Source of the DNA: Clostridiales bacterium
Lineage (GTDB): Bacteria > Bacillota > Clostridia > Saccharofermentanales > UBA5734
NCBI GenBank assembly: GCA_003451915.1
Contig: DMJC01000184.1
Span: 1-5,240 of the forward strand
Reading direction: 5' to 3'
DNA: 5,240 nucleotides
The number at the start of each line of letters is the position of its first letter. The first letter of the stretch is position 1. Made by a program: the position numbers and the translations under genes. Shown here in pieces: positions 1 to 5,044 of the stretch. The notes below the pieces were generated by a model. It was not told the DNA's origin and searched no databases. It was given only the letters and a program-made list of their open reading frames with translations.

Positions 1-59
1 GGTTCACCAGCCTGAGCTCCGCTCAGGTTCACCAGCCCGAGCTTAACTCAGGTTTCACC
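1..59 (-). repeat. 25-bp tandem repeat forming two hairpins past serA
   Basis: Two 25-bp copies (1-25 and 26-50) are followed by a partial third copy (51-59), each beginning GGTTCACC or GGTTTCACC. Each full copy contains a short inverted repeat. The first is CCTGAGC, a 3-nt loop, then GCTCAGG (11-27), a perfect 7-bp stem. The second (36-52) has two differences. They would be C-A mismatches in plus-strand RNA but G-U wobbles in minus-strand RNA, so both hairpins can form in the transcript that runs out of serA. No U-tract follows either stem, so these are not classical intrinsic terminators, although they could act as transcript-end structures. The array starts at the first base of the window and may continue further left. 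The repeat is directly visible; its function is inference. Confidence 0.7.
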
Positions 60-68
60 CGTCACTAT

Positions 69-1238
69 TCAACGATTATTAATGATCGTCACCCGGATGA
101 TTCCGTCGACAGCCTTGAGCTTCTCAACAACAGCAGCCGGGCATTTGCCGATTATCTCGAAAACCGAGTAACCAAGGTCTTTTTTGCTGCGGCTGGACAG
201 GTTTTCAATATTCAGGCCTTCAGCTGACAGTGCTGATGAAATCTGAGCCAGCATGTTTGGTTTATTTTCATGGATGACACAGAGGCTCTCGTCACCGCCT
301 TTGGGATTGATGACATCCGGAAAATTGACGCTGTTTTTAATATTGCCATTTTCCAGATAGTCAATCAGTTCATTGACTGCCATGACAGCACAGTTGTCTT
401 CACTTTCAGGTGTTGAAGCACCGAGGTGCGGTACCGCGATGACGTTTTTCATCTGCATGATTTCTGCGGACGGGAAATCGGTCAGGTAGCAGGCGACTTT
501 GCCGGATTCAAGAGCAGCGGCCATATCCGGGTTGTTAACCAGATCGCCACGTGACAGGTTGATGATACGCACCCCATCTTTCATCGAGTCGAGGACCTTG
601 GCATTGATAAAGCCTTTGGTTTCGGCAGTAACCGGCATGTGCAGGGCAATGTAGTCGCAGGTTTCATAGATGATCTTGGGATCGGCGGCGCGACGGATGC
701 TGTGGTATAGGCGCCAGGCTCCCTCGACAGTAATATAGGGATCATAGCCGTAAACTTCCATGCCCAGTTCGACAGCGGTGTTGGCCACCATGGCGCCGAT
801 GGCACCGAGACCAAAGACGCCGAGCTTTTTACCGAATAGTTCAGGGCCGGCAAAGGCTTTTTTACCGTTTTCGACTTCTTTAGCGATGTCGATGTCAAGC
901 GGCTGCTTTTTGACCCAGTTGACACCGCCGATGATGTCGCGCGAAGTCAGGATCGCTGAAGCAATGGCCAATTCTTTAACAGCGTTGGCATTGGCGCCGG
1001 GAGTATTGAAGACGACGATGCCCTTTTTCGAGCACTGGTCGATCGGGATATTGTTGACACCGGCGCCAGCCCGTGCGATTGCTTTGAGGTTGACCGGCAG
1101 GTCCATATCGAGCATATTGGCTGAGCGGACCAGAATGGCATCCGGATTTTCAACGTCGTTGCCGACTTCATAACGTGAAGGGTCAAAATGATTGATGCCA
1201 ACAGCGGCAATTTTGTTGATCGTCTTTATTTTATACAT
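69..1238 (-). CDS. serA: D-3-phosphoglycerate dehydrogenase (SerA), short ACT-domain form
   Basis: This enzyme oxidises 3-phosphoglycerate to 3-phosphohydroxypyruvate with NAD, the first committed step of serine synthesis in the cytoplasm. The 389-residue product starts with a D-2-hydroxyacid dehydrogenase substrate domain (RAGAGVNNIP, residues about 56-65). The Rossmann core has GLGAIG at 143-148 and an acidic Asp in GYDPY at 166, as expected for NAD rather than NADP. Catalytic-site segments are SRGD (Arg 230) and PHLGAST (His 271). A C-terminal ACT domain (about 319-389) suggests feedback by serine. The usual DVFxxEP segment around the catalytic Glu reads TDFPSAE here (Glu 259), which I recall as normal for the short clostridial/Bacteroidetes form. 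I chose the ATG at 1238. An upstream in-frame TTG at 1247 lies only 1 nt from the Shine-Dalgarno. The start overlaps the serC stop by 8 bp, so the two are cotranscribed and probably translationally coupled. Confidence 0.93.
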   Translation of the reverse strand: MYKIKTINKIAAVGINHFDPSRYEVGNDVENPDAILVRSANMLDMDLPVNLKAIARAGAGVNNIPIDQCSKKGIVVFNTPGANANAVKELAIASAILTSRDIIGGVNWVKKQPLDIDIAKEVENGKKAFAGPELFGKKLGVFGLGAIGAMVANTAVELGMEVYGYDPYITVEGAWRLYHSIRRAADPKIIYETCDYIALHMPVTAETKGFINAKVLDSMKDGVRIINLSRGDLVNNPDMAAALESGKVACYLTDFPSAEIMQMKNVIAVPHLGASTPESEDNCAVMAVNELIDYLENGNIKNSVNFPDVINPKGGDESLCVIHENKPNMLAQISSALSAEGLNIENLSSRSKKDLGYSVFEIIGKCPAAVVEKLKAVDGIIRVTIINNR

Positions 1239-2313
1239 TTTTTTCAAACTCCTTCATGAAAGCAATCAGAGCGTCAATACCGGCCTCCGGCATAGCGTTG
1301 TAAATGGAGGCGCGCATGCCGCCGACGCTGCGATGGCCTTTGATATTCACAAATCCGGCTTTCTCGGCTTCTTTGCAGAATTTTTTGTCCAGTTCATCAT
1401 TGCCGGTGACAAAGGTGACATTCATGATCGAGCGTGAAGCAACCTCGACTGGTGTTTTGAAAAGTTTTGAAGAATCAATAATGTCGTAAAGTTTCTGGGC
1501 TTTTCGGCGGTTGATCTCAGCCATTTTTTCAAGGCCGCCGATATCGTCGCGGATCCACTCGAGTACCAGCTTGCAGATGTAAATGCCATAGCAGGGTGGT
1601 GTATTATACATACTGTCATTGTCGGCAGCAACCTTATAATCAAGCATGATCGGCGTGATGTCGCGGGCTTTGCCGATCAGGTCTTCACGGACGATGACCA
1701 CGGTCAGACCCGATGGCCCCATGTTCTTCTGCGCGCCGGCATAGAGCAGGGCGAAGCGCGAGACGTCCAGGGGTTCTGACAAAATGCAGGAAGAAATATC
1801 AGCAACTAGCGGAATCTTGCCGGTATCAGGAATTTCGGGGAATTTTGATCCAAAGATGGTGTTATTGAAACAAATGTGGACGTAATCGGCATCAGGCCGG
1901 ATATCAGCTGGTGTGAATTTCGGAATATAGCTGAAATTCTTATCCTTGCTCGAGGCGAGAATTTTGACATCACCGTAACGCTTAGCCTCTTCGTAGGCTT
2001 TGGTCGAGAACTGGCCACTGAGGACGTAATCGGCTTTGCCGGAACCATTCATCAGGTTAAGCGGGACGGCTGCAAACTGTGTTGTGGCACCGCCTTGCAG
2101 AAACAGCACTTTGTAGTTGTCAGGAATGTTCATCACCTGACGTAAAAGCGACTGCGCTTCAGCGATGATCGCTTCGTAGACTGCAGAGCGATGACTCATC
2201 TCCATGACAGACATGCCACTGCCTCGGTAATCAGTCATCTCGGCCGCTGCGGTCTCTAAGACTTTGAGTGGCAGCATGGAAGGTCCTGCTGAAAAATTGT
2301 ACACCCTGCTCAT
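1231..2313 (-). CDS. serC: Phosphoserine aminotransferase (SerC)
   Basis: This PLP-dependent class V aminotransferase converts 3-phosphohydroxypyruvate plus glutamate into O-phosphoserine, the second step of serine synthesis. It can also serve pyridoxine synthesis in organisms with the DXP-independent-of-R5P route. At 360 residues it matches the usual family length. It opens with YNFSAGPSMLP (5-15), followed by MSHRS (39-43, substrate-binding His/Arg) and the GGATTQF cofactor-phosphate segment (74-80). AGAQKNMGPSG (192-202) carries the PLP-binding Lys 196, and HRSVGGMRAS (327-336) carries the Arg residues that hold substrate phosphate. Start: the ATG at 2313 is preceded by AGGAG (2322-2326) at 8 nt. 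It is the first gene of the serC-serA operon, and its stop lies inside serA. No serB-type phosphatase follows in the window. No frameshift or missing key residue is seen. Confidence 0.95.
   Translation of the reverse strand: MSRVYNFSAGPSMLPLKVLETAAAEMTDYRGSGMSVMEMSHRSAVYEAIIAEAQSLLRQVMNIPDNYKVLFLQGGATTQFAAVPLNLMNGSGKADYVLSGQFSTKAYEEAKRYGDVKILASSKDKNFSYIPKFTPADIRPDADYVHICFNNTIFGSKFPEIPDTGKIPLVADISSCILSEPLDVSRFALLYAGAQKNMGPSGLTVVIVREDLIGKARDITPIMLDYKVAADNDSMYNTPPCYGIYICKLVLEWIRDDIGGLEKMAEINRRKAQKLYDIIDSSKLFKTPVEVASRSIMNVTFVTGNDELDKKFCKEAEKAGFVNIKGHRSVGGMRASIYNAMPEAGIDALIAFMKEFEKNV
1249..1254 (-). promoter_or_regulatory. serA ribosome binding site inside the serC 3' end
   Basis: AAGGAG on the minus strand lies within the last codons of serC, 10 nt before the ATG at 1238. 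The competing in-frame TTG at 1247 is only 1 nt from it, too close for initiation. This site therefore fixes the serA start at the ATG and shows that serA is translated from the serC message. Confidence 0.75.
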
Positions 2314-2355
2314 AATCCGATCTCCTGTTCCTCGAACGATTTCGTTTTTGACATA

Positions 2356-2390
2356 TTTATATGAGTATCACCAGAACGGACATTTGTCAA
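2356..2390 (-). promoter_or_regulatory. Candidate serC-serA promoter region
   Basis: On the minus strand a perfect TTGACA (2385-2390) lies upstream of serC. Two possible -10 boxes follow. GATACT (2364-2369) is at a short 15-nt spacing. TATAAA (2356-2361) is at an over-long 23-nt spacing. Neither pairing is ideal, so the exact -10 is uncertain, but the region between the repeat cassette and serC is the only place for an operon promoter. I see no T-box, riboswitch or attenuator-like leader in the short interval before the serC ribosome binding site. Confidence 0.35.
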
Positions 2391-2403
2391 TCGAGAAGAC
2401 AAT

Positions 2404-2434
2404 GTTTTGGTGCCTGGCACCAAAACGCAACTAG
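2404..2434. repeat. Left palindromic module
   Basis: GTTTTGGTGCC and GGCACCAAAAC form an 11-bp inverted repeat around a single T at 2415, followed by the tail GCAACTAG. The module matches 2573-2603 at 30 of 31 positions; the only difference is the centre base, which is T here and A there. It lies 13 bp upstream of the TTGACA proposed for serC, so it could influence that promoter either as structure or as a protein-binding site. Confidence 0.85.
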
Positions 2435-2566
2435 GCTTATTCAGTTTTTTATGCAATTGTTGCGGTCTGCTGGTCGTAACTGTTGTTAAAATGCCTAAAA
2501 TTTATACGTAGAATGCAATTTCCTATACCATTAAATCGTGAAATAAGCGAAAATATTGAGTTGTCA

Positions 2567-2601
2567 AGTTGCGTTTTGGTGCCAGGCACCAAAACGCAAC
2601 T
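2567..2601. repeat. Right palindromic module, 17-bp perfect arms
   Basis: A perfect inverted repeat has arms of 17 bp (2567-2583 and 2585-2601) around the single base A2584. The left arm begins AGTTGCG and the right arm ends CGCAACT. Unlike the left module, here both arms carry the CGCAACT extension, so this copy is the fuller palindrome. As RNA or single-stranded DNA it would form a very stable hairpin with almost no loop, or a cruciform. It has no U-tract and is unlikely to be a terminator for either neighbour. Confidence 0.9.
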
Positions 2602-2647
2602 AGCAGACACCAAAACGTAACTGGCAAGCGCCAAAACATTACTATCT
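2585..2647 (+). repeat. Three head-to-tail 21-bp copies ending at the thuA promoter
   Basis: Three consecutive 21-bp units (2585-2605, 2606-2626, 2627-2647) share the core CRCCAAAACRYWACT and become progressively less like the palindrome arm as they approach thuA. The first is the right arm of the palindrome, the second has about four changes, and the third is the most diverged. A period of 21 bp is close to two DNA turns, so each core would lie on the same face of the helix. The last copy ends five bases before the -10 hexamer. Confidence 0.8.
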
Positions 2648-2648
2648 G

Positions 2649-2657
2649 TGATATAAT
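2649..2657 (+). promoter_or_regulatory. Extended -10 promoter for thuA and the HAD gene
   Basis: TGATATAAT is a perfect extended -10 element: TG, one base, then TATAAT at 2652-2657. No TTGACA-like -35 is present at 16-18 bp spacing; that stretch is repeat sequence (GCGCCAAA). Extended -10 promoters for the housekeeping sigma factor can work without a -35. Transcription would begin near 2664, giving a leader of about 25 nt before the thuA ATG. Confidence 0.7.
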
Positions 2658-2675
2658 CAGCAAAGAAAATTACGC

Positions 2676-2681
2676 GAGGTG
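2676..2681 (+). promoter_or_regulatory. thuA ribosome binding site that sets the start
   Basis: GAGGTG lies 7 nt before the ATG at 2689. The reading frame is open upstream as far as 2569, but that extension lies within repeat DNA and mostly upstream of the promoter, so this site supports starting at 2689. Confidence 0.7.
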
Positions 2682-2688
2682 CGGTCTA

Positions 2689-3492
2689 ATGTCTATCCGA
2701 GTGACTATCTGGAATGAAATCATTGATGATAATTATATGACTCAGGTCATTGCCGGTATCCCTGATGAACATCGTGAGCAAGCCAGGGCGCACTTTGAGC
2801 ACGAAGCTGCTAAGATTGCAACGATCCACCCTGATGGTATCCATGGCACACTGCGGCGTGTCTTAGGAAATGAAACAGAATTTGAAATTCGAACCGCAAC
2901 GCTTAGCCAGCCTGAACACGGGCTCAGCCAGGATATCCTCGACCAGACCGACGTCTTAGTCTGGTGGGGTCATATAGCCCACGAATTGGTTGATGACGAA
3001 GTTGTCGACCGCATTCAGAAGCGTGTCCTCGCCGGTATGGGGCTGATCGTGCTGCACTCCGGCCACCACAGTAAAATTTTTCGCAGGATGATGGGCACGA
3101 CCTGCTCCCTCAGCTGGCGTGATGCAGGTGAAAAAACCCGTTTATGGGTTGTCAATCCGGCCCATCCGATTGCCGCAGGTCTTGGTGATTGCATCGAGCT
3201 CAGCCAAGAGGAAATGTATGGCGAATGGTTCGATATTCCTGCACCCGACGAACTGGTTTTCATCAGCTGGTATGCCGGCGGTGAGGTTTTCCGCAGCGGC
3301 TGTTGCTGGCAGCGCGGATACGGCCGGATTTTTTACTTCAGCCCCGGCCACGAAATCTATCGTTCTTATGAGAACGAAAAAATCATACAAGTTTTGAAAA
3401 ACGCCGTTCGCTGGGCACAGCCTCGGATGCACAGGGTCGATCTCGGTTGCCCGATGGTTGCTCCGCGCGAGAATCTGAATCAGAATTATTGA
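2689..3492 (+). CDS. thuA: ThuA-family trehalose-utilisation protein
   Basis: This 267-residue cytoplasmic protein has a ThuA-like, class I glutamine amidotransferase-type fold. Recognisable family segments are SIRVTIWNE (2-10), the DVLVWWGHIAHE stretch (88-99), GMGLIVLHSGHHSKIF (116-131), the MGTTCSLSWRDAGEK region (135-149), NPAHPIAAGL (156-165), EEMYGEWFDIPAPDELVFIS (174-193) and FYFSPGHE (215-222). His residues 95, 98, 123, 126 and 127 in these blocks are the likely functional cluster. In rhizobia ThuA is encoded with ThuB and an ABC transporter and takes part in using trehalose and related disaccharides through 3-keto derivatives. The exact chemistry of this protein is not shown by the sequence. 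No thuB or transporter is in the window. It is the first gene after the extended -10 promoter, with a HAD gene 12 bp downstream. The C-terminal 20 or so residues are outside the conserved core. Confidence 0.88.
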   Translation: MSIRVTIWNEIIDDNYMTQVIAGIPDEHREQARAHFEHEAAKIATIHPDGIHGTLRRVLGNETEFEIRTATLSQPEHGLSQDILDQTDVLVWWGHIAHELVDDEVVDRIQKRVLAGMGLIVLHSGHHSKIFRRMMGTTCSLSWRDAGEKTRLWVVNPAHPIAAGLGDCIELSQEEMYGEWFDIPAPDELVFISWYAGGEVFRSGCCWQRGYGRIFYFSPGHEIYRSYENEKIIQVLKNAVRWAQPRMHRVDLGCPMVAPRENLNQNY

Positions 3493-3504
3493 GGTATCGC
3501 ACAC

Positions 3505-4158
3505 ATGAAAAAAGCAGTCTTGTTTGATATGGATGGTGTTCTGGTTGATTCCGAACCTGTCATAAATGCAGCAGCGATTGCTGGTTTGGCCGAATATGGC
3601 ATTAATGCGCAGCCAGATGATTTTCTTCCCTTTGTCGGCGCTGGCGAAGACCGTTATATCGGCGGTGTAGCTGAAAAGTACGGACATCGTTATGAACTGG
3701 CGATGAAAGACAGGGTTTATCAGATATATCTCGAAATGGTCGACGCCCATATCAAAGTCTTTGCAGGCGTGCACCAGCTCCTGGCCTATCTCAAGGCTGA
3801 AGGCCGGCTCCTGGCATTGGCCAGCAGCGCGGACCGCATCAAAGTCGATGCCAATCTTAGGGCGGCCGGAATTGATCCGCAGCTTTTCAGCACCATAATC
3901 AGCTCAGAAGATGTCGTTCACAAGAAACCGGCACCGGACATATATCTTGCAGCAGCCAAGGCACTTGGGCAAAATACCACATCCTGCATCGTCATCGAAG
4001 ATGCGATTAATGGCATCCAGGCAGCACATAGAGCTGGCATGCCATGTATAGCAGTGGCGACATCATTCAGCCGAGCAGAATTGACAGCAGCAGGCGCTGA
4101 TCGTGTTATTGACAGCATTACCCAGGCAGCTCAGGCATTAGGCGAATTATCTTTGTAA
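3505..4158 (+). CDS. HAD-superfamily phosphatase / beta-phosphoglucomutase-like protein
   Basis: The 217-residue protein has all four HAD motifs: DMDGVLVDSEP (nucleophile Asp 8, acid/base Asp 10), ASSAD (106-110), KKPAPD (Lys 141) and EDAINGIQAA (Glu 165, Asp 166, Mg binding). The cap inserted after motif I (about 15-85) is the small helical C1 type seen in beta-phosphoglucomutase and sugar-phosphate phosphatases. The cap segment FVGAGEDRYIGGVA and the ASSADRIKVDANL segment closely recall the HAD domain of the plant chloroplast protein SOQ1, from memory. The substrate cannot be read from the sequence: hexose-phosphate phosphatase or mutase are both possible. The start ATG at 3505 is preceded by GAGGT (3491-3495), which overlaps the thuA stop TGA, so the two genes are coupled in one operon. 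It is unlikely to be the missing phosphoserine phosphatase, which belongs to a different HAD subclass. Confidence 0.85.
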   Translation: MKKAVLFDMDGVLVDSEPVINAAAIAGLAEYGINAQPDDFLPFVGAGEDRYIGGVAEKYGHRYELAMKDRVYQIYLEMVDAHIKVFAGVHQLLAYLKAEGRLLALASSADRIKVDANLRAAGIDPQLFSTIISSEDVVHKKPAPDIYLAAAKALGQNTTSCIVIEDAINGIQAAHRAGMPCIAVATSFSRAELTAAGADRVIDSITQAAQALGELSL

Positions 4159-4162
4159 AGAT

Positions 4163-4184
4163 TCAGCAGGTCGCCTCTGGCTGA
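4163..4184. terminator. Weak hairpin between convergent transcripts
   Basis: TCAGC (4163-4167) pairs with GCTGA (4180-4184). An inner AGG/CCT stem closes a TCG loop, with a 3-nt bulge on one side. It sits just after the HAD stop codon and within the tail of the convergent dehydrogenase remnant. There is no clear T-tract on either strand, so a terminator role is only a possibility. Confidence 0.2.
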
Positions 4185-4185
4185 T

Positions 4186-4415
4186 AATTCGTTCGCTCAG
4201 TTCAAAAAGCCAATTAAATCCATGGATCAAATTCGGATCAGTGAAGTGAATACGTCCTAAGAACGTCCAGGTTTACTGATTAAATCAGCAAGTGTAGCTT
4301 CACCACGAAATTGGTTACGGCAGGCAATAACCACATGGAAACCATGATCAGCTAAAGCAGCTGCAGTGGCTTTGCCCATACCCTTATTACCACCGGTGAC
4401 AATGGCAATTTTCAT
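4186..4415 (-). pseudogene. Decayed short-chain dehydrogenase/reductase remnant
   Basis: From the ATG at 4415 the frame reads MKIAIVTGGNKGMGKATAAA and on to IACRN, a classical SDR N-terminus with the TGxxxGxG cofactor loop. It stops at a TAG (4257-4259) after only 52 residues, against roughly 250-300 for the family. A second frame (4147-4272) then continues with GRIHFTDPNLIHGFNW (4210-4257). This resembles the segment lying just before the catalytic YxxxK in retinol-dehydrogenase-like SDRs. Next comes LFELSERI (4186-4209), which resembles the LWELSEKL C-terminal helix of the same group. The Ser/Tyr/Lys catalytic residues are absent. The simplest reading is at least two internal deletions plus a frameshift. 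The start overlaps the methyltransferase stop as ATGA, with GGGAGGG upstream, so it was the last gene of that operon. The N-terminal piece is clear; the two downstream matches are from memory and less certain. Confidence 0.75.
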
Positions 4416-5044
4416 GATGAGCTACCCTCCCGGTTTTTGCGATCAATTTTACGTTGCAACTTTTTCGAATGCTGCATAGTTTTTGCATTTTTGCCAGGTT
4501 TGACACATATTCTTTTTTCAGCTGAAAACACGTAGTAATCATCAATCGGTGAGACCCTGACCCCGCCAAAAACAGCCCTGATTTTGTTACGGTACCAGGC
4601 CAGCCGTTTGGTGACCATGATCAGGCGGCCACCGGTTTGCAGATGACGCCAGGCCTGCTCGATAAAAGCTTTAGCGACAGAAAAGTCTGTGTGATACGGC
4701 GGATTGCTCAGTATCAATGAAAAATCACGATCACTTATCGCTGCAAAGCCATCGCCCTGAAAAATTCGCATAGCTGAAATGCCATTGAGGCCAGCATTTA
4801 TCTGAGCTAAAGCCACGGCTTCTGGATCGATGTCCGTCATGACAACCCGGTCAGCCCCGATCAGCCGTGCTGCCAGAATACCAACAACACCATAGCCACA
4901 GCCAAGGTCGAGAACCTTGTCATCTGGCCGGAACTCAACAACTGACAACATTGCCAGTGTACCGGCGTCGATGCCAGATGGAGAAAAGACGCCCGCCTGA
5001 GTCTGAAATATCAAGTCGATGTCTTTGATGCAGGCAGTAATCAT
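4412..5044 (-). CDS. Class I SAM-dependent methyltransferase, MTS (RsmC/YbxB-like) domain
   Basis: The 210-residue product matches the small-domain methyltransferase group that includes the catalytic half of the 16S rRNA m2G methyltransferase RsmC and the YbxB-like proteins of Bacillota. Residues 12-26 (IFQTQAGVFSPSGID) form the typical lead-in. LDLGCGYG (45-52) is the SAM-binding motif I, DIDPEAV (71-77) holds the acidic ribose-binding position, and SNPPYH (113-118) is motif IV, the NPPY signature of amino-group N-methylation of bases. A strongly basic tail (about 181-206, many Lys and Arg) may help bind RNA. The target is not determined. I start it at the ATG at 5044, which overlaps the upstream stop as ATGA. 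A TTG 7 codons earlier is also in frame but less likely. The Shine-Dalgarno is weak (GGGTGA), consistent with coupling to the upstream gene. Its own stop overlaps the dehydrogenase remnant in the same ATGA manner. Confidence 0.85.
   Translation of the reverse strand: MITACIKDIDLIFQTQAGVFSPSGIDAGTLAMLSVVEFRPDDKVLDLGCGYGVVGILAARLIGADRVVMTDIDPEAVALAQINAGLNGISAMRIFQGDGFAAISDRDFSLILSNPPYHTDFSVAKAFIEQAWRHLQTGGRLIMVTKRLAWYRNKIRAVFGGVRVSPIDDYYVFSAEKRICVKPGKNAKTMQHSKKLQRKIDRKNREGSSS

Larger units (their letters stand above)
2401..2640. mobile_element. 240-bp REPIN-like repeat cassette between serC and thuA
   Basis: The outer edges are inverted copies of AATGTTTTGGYGC. The left copy is at 2401-2413 and the right one, on the opposite strand, is at 2628-2640, with 12 of 13 bases matching. 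Just inside are two palindromic modules (2404-2434 and 2567-2603) that share 30 of 31 bases as direct repeats 169 bp apart. The AT-rich middle has a further 7-bp inverted repeat (GCTTATT at 2435-2441, AATAAGC at 2542-2548) and no credible gene. Paired palindromic modules without a gene resemble REP/REPIN elements, which are mobilised in trans by Y1 (REP-associated tyrosine) transposases. No clear target-site duplication is seen, which fits that mechanism. The repeat structure is observed; the mobility and the transposase family are inference from memory of similar GGTGCC/GGCACC palindromes. Confidence 0.5.

Noticed and set aside
1..59. CRISPR array
   Set aside because: The repeat units are contiguous, with no unique spacers between them. 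The same applies to the 21-bp units at 2585-2647.
2314..2400. T-box or riboswitch controlling serC-serA
   Set aside because: The leader is too short and shows no T-box consensus sequence, specifier stem or terminator hairpin.
2449..2634. 61-residue minus-strand ORF in the intergenic cassette
   Set aside because: It runs through the repeats and the AT-rich middle, has no ribosome binding site that I can see and no recognisable protein features.
2569..2688. N-terminal 40-residue extension of the ThuA reading frame
   Set aside because: It is the translation of the 21-bp repeats (a 7-residue pattern such as RHQNATS/RHQNVTG), most of it lies upstream of the -10 box, and a good ribosome binding site precedes the ATG at 2689.
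3142..3774. 210-residue minus-strand ORF antisense to thuA and the HAD gene
   Set aside because: It spans two convincing plus-strand genes, has no recognisable domain, and is explained as a shadow frame.
3505..4158. HAD gene as the missing phosphoserine phosphatase SerB
   Set aside because: The motifs and C1 cap resemble beta-phosphoglucomutase and sugar phosphatases rather than SerB, and it is coupled to thuA rather than to the serC-serA operon.
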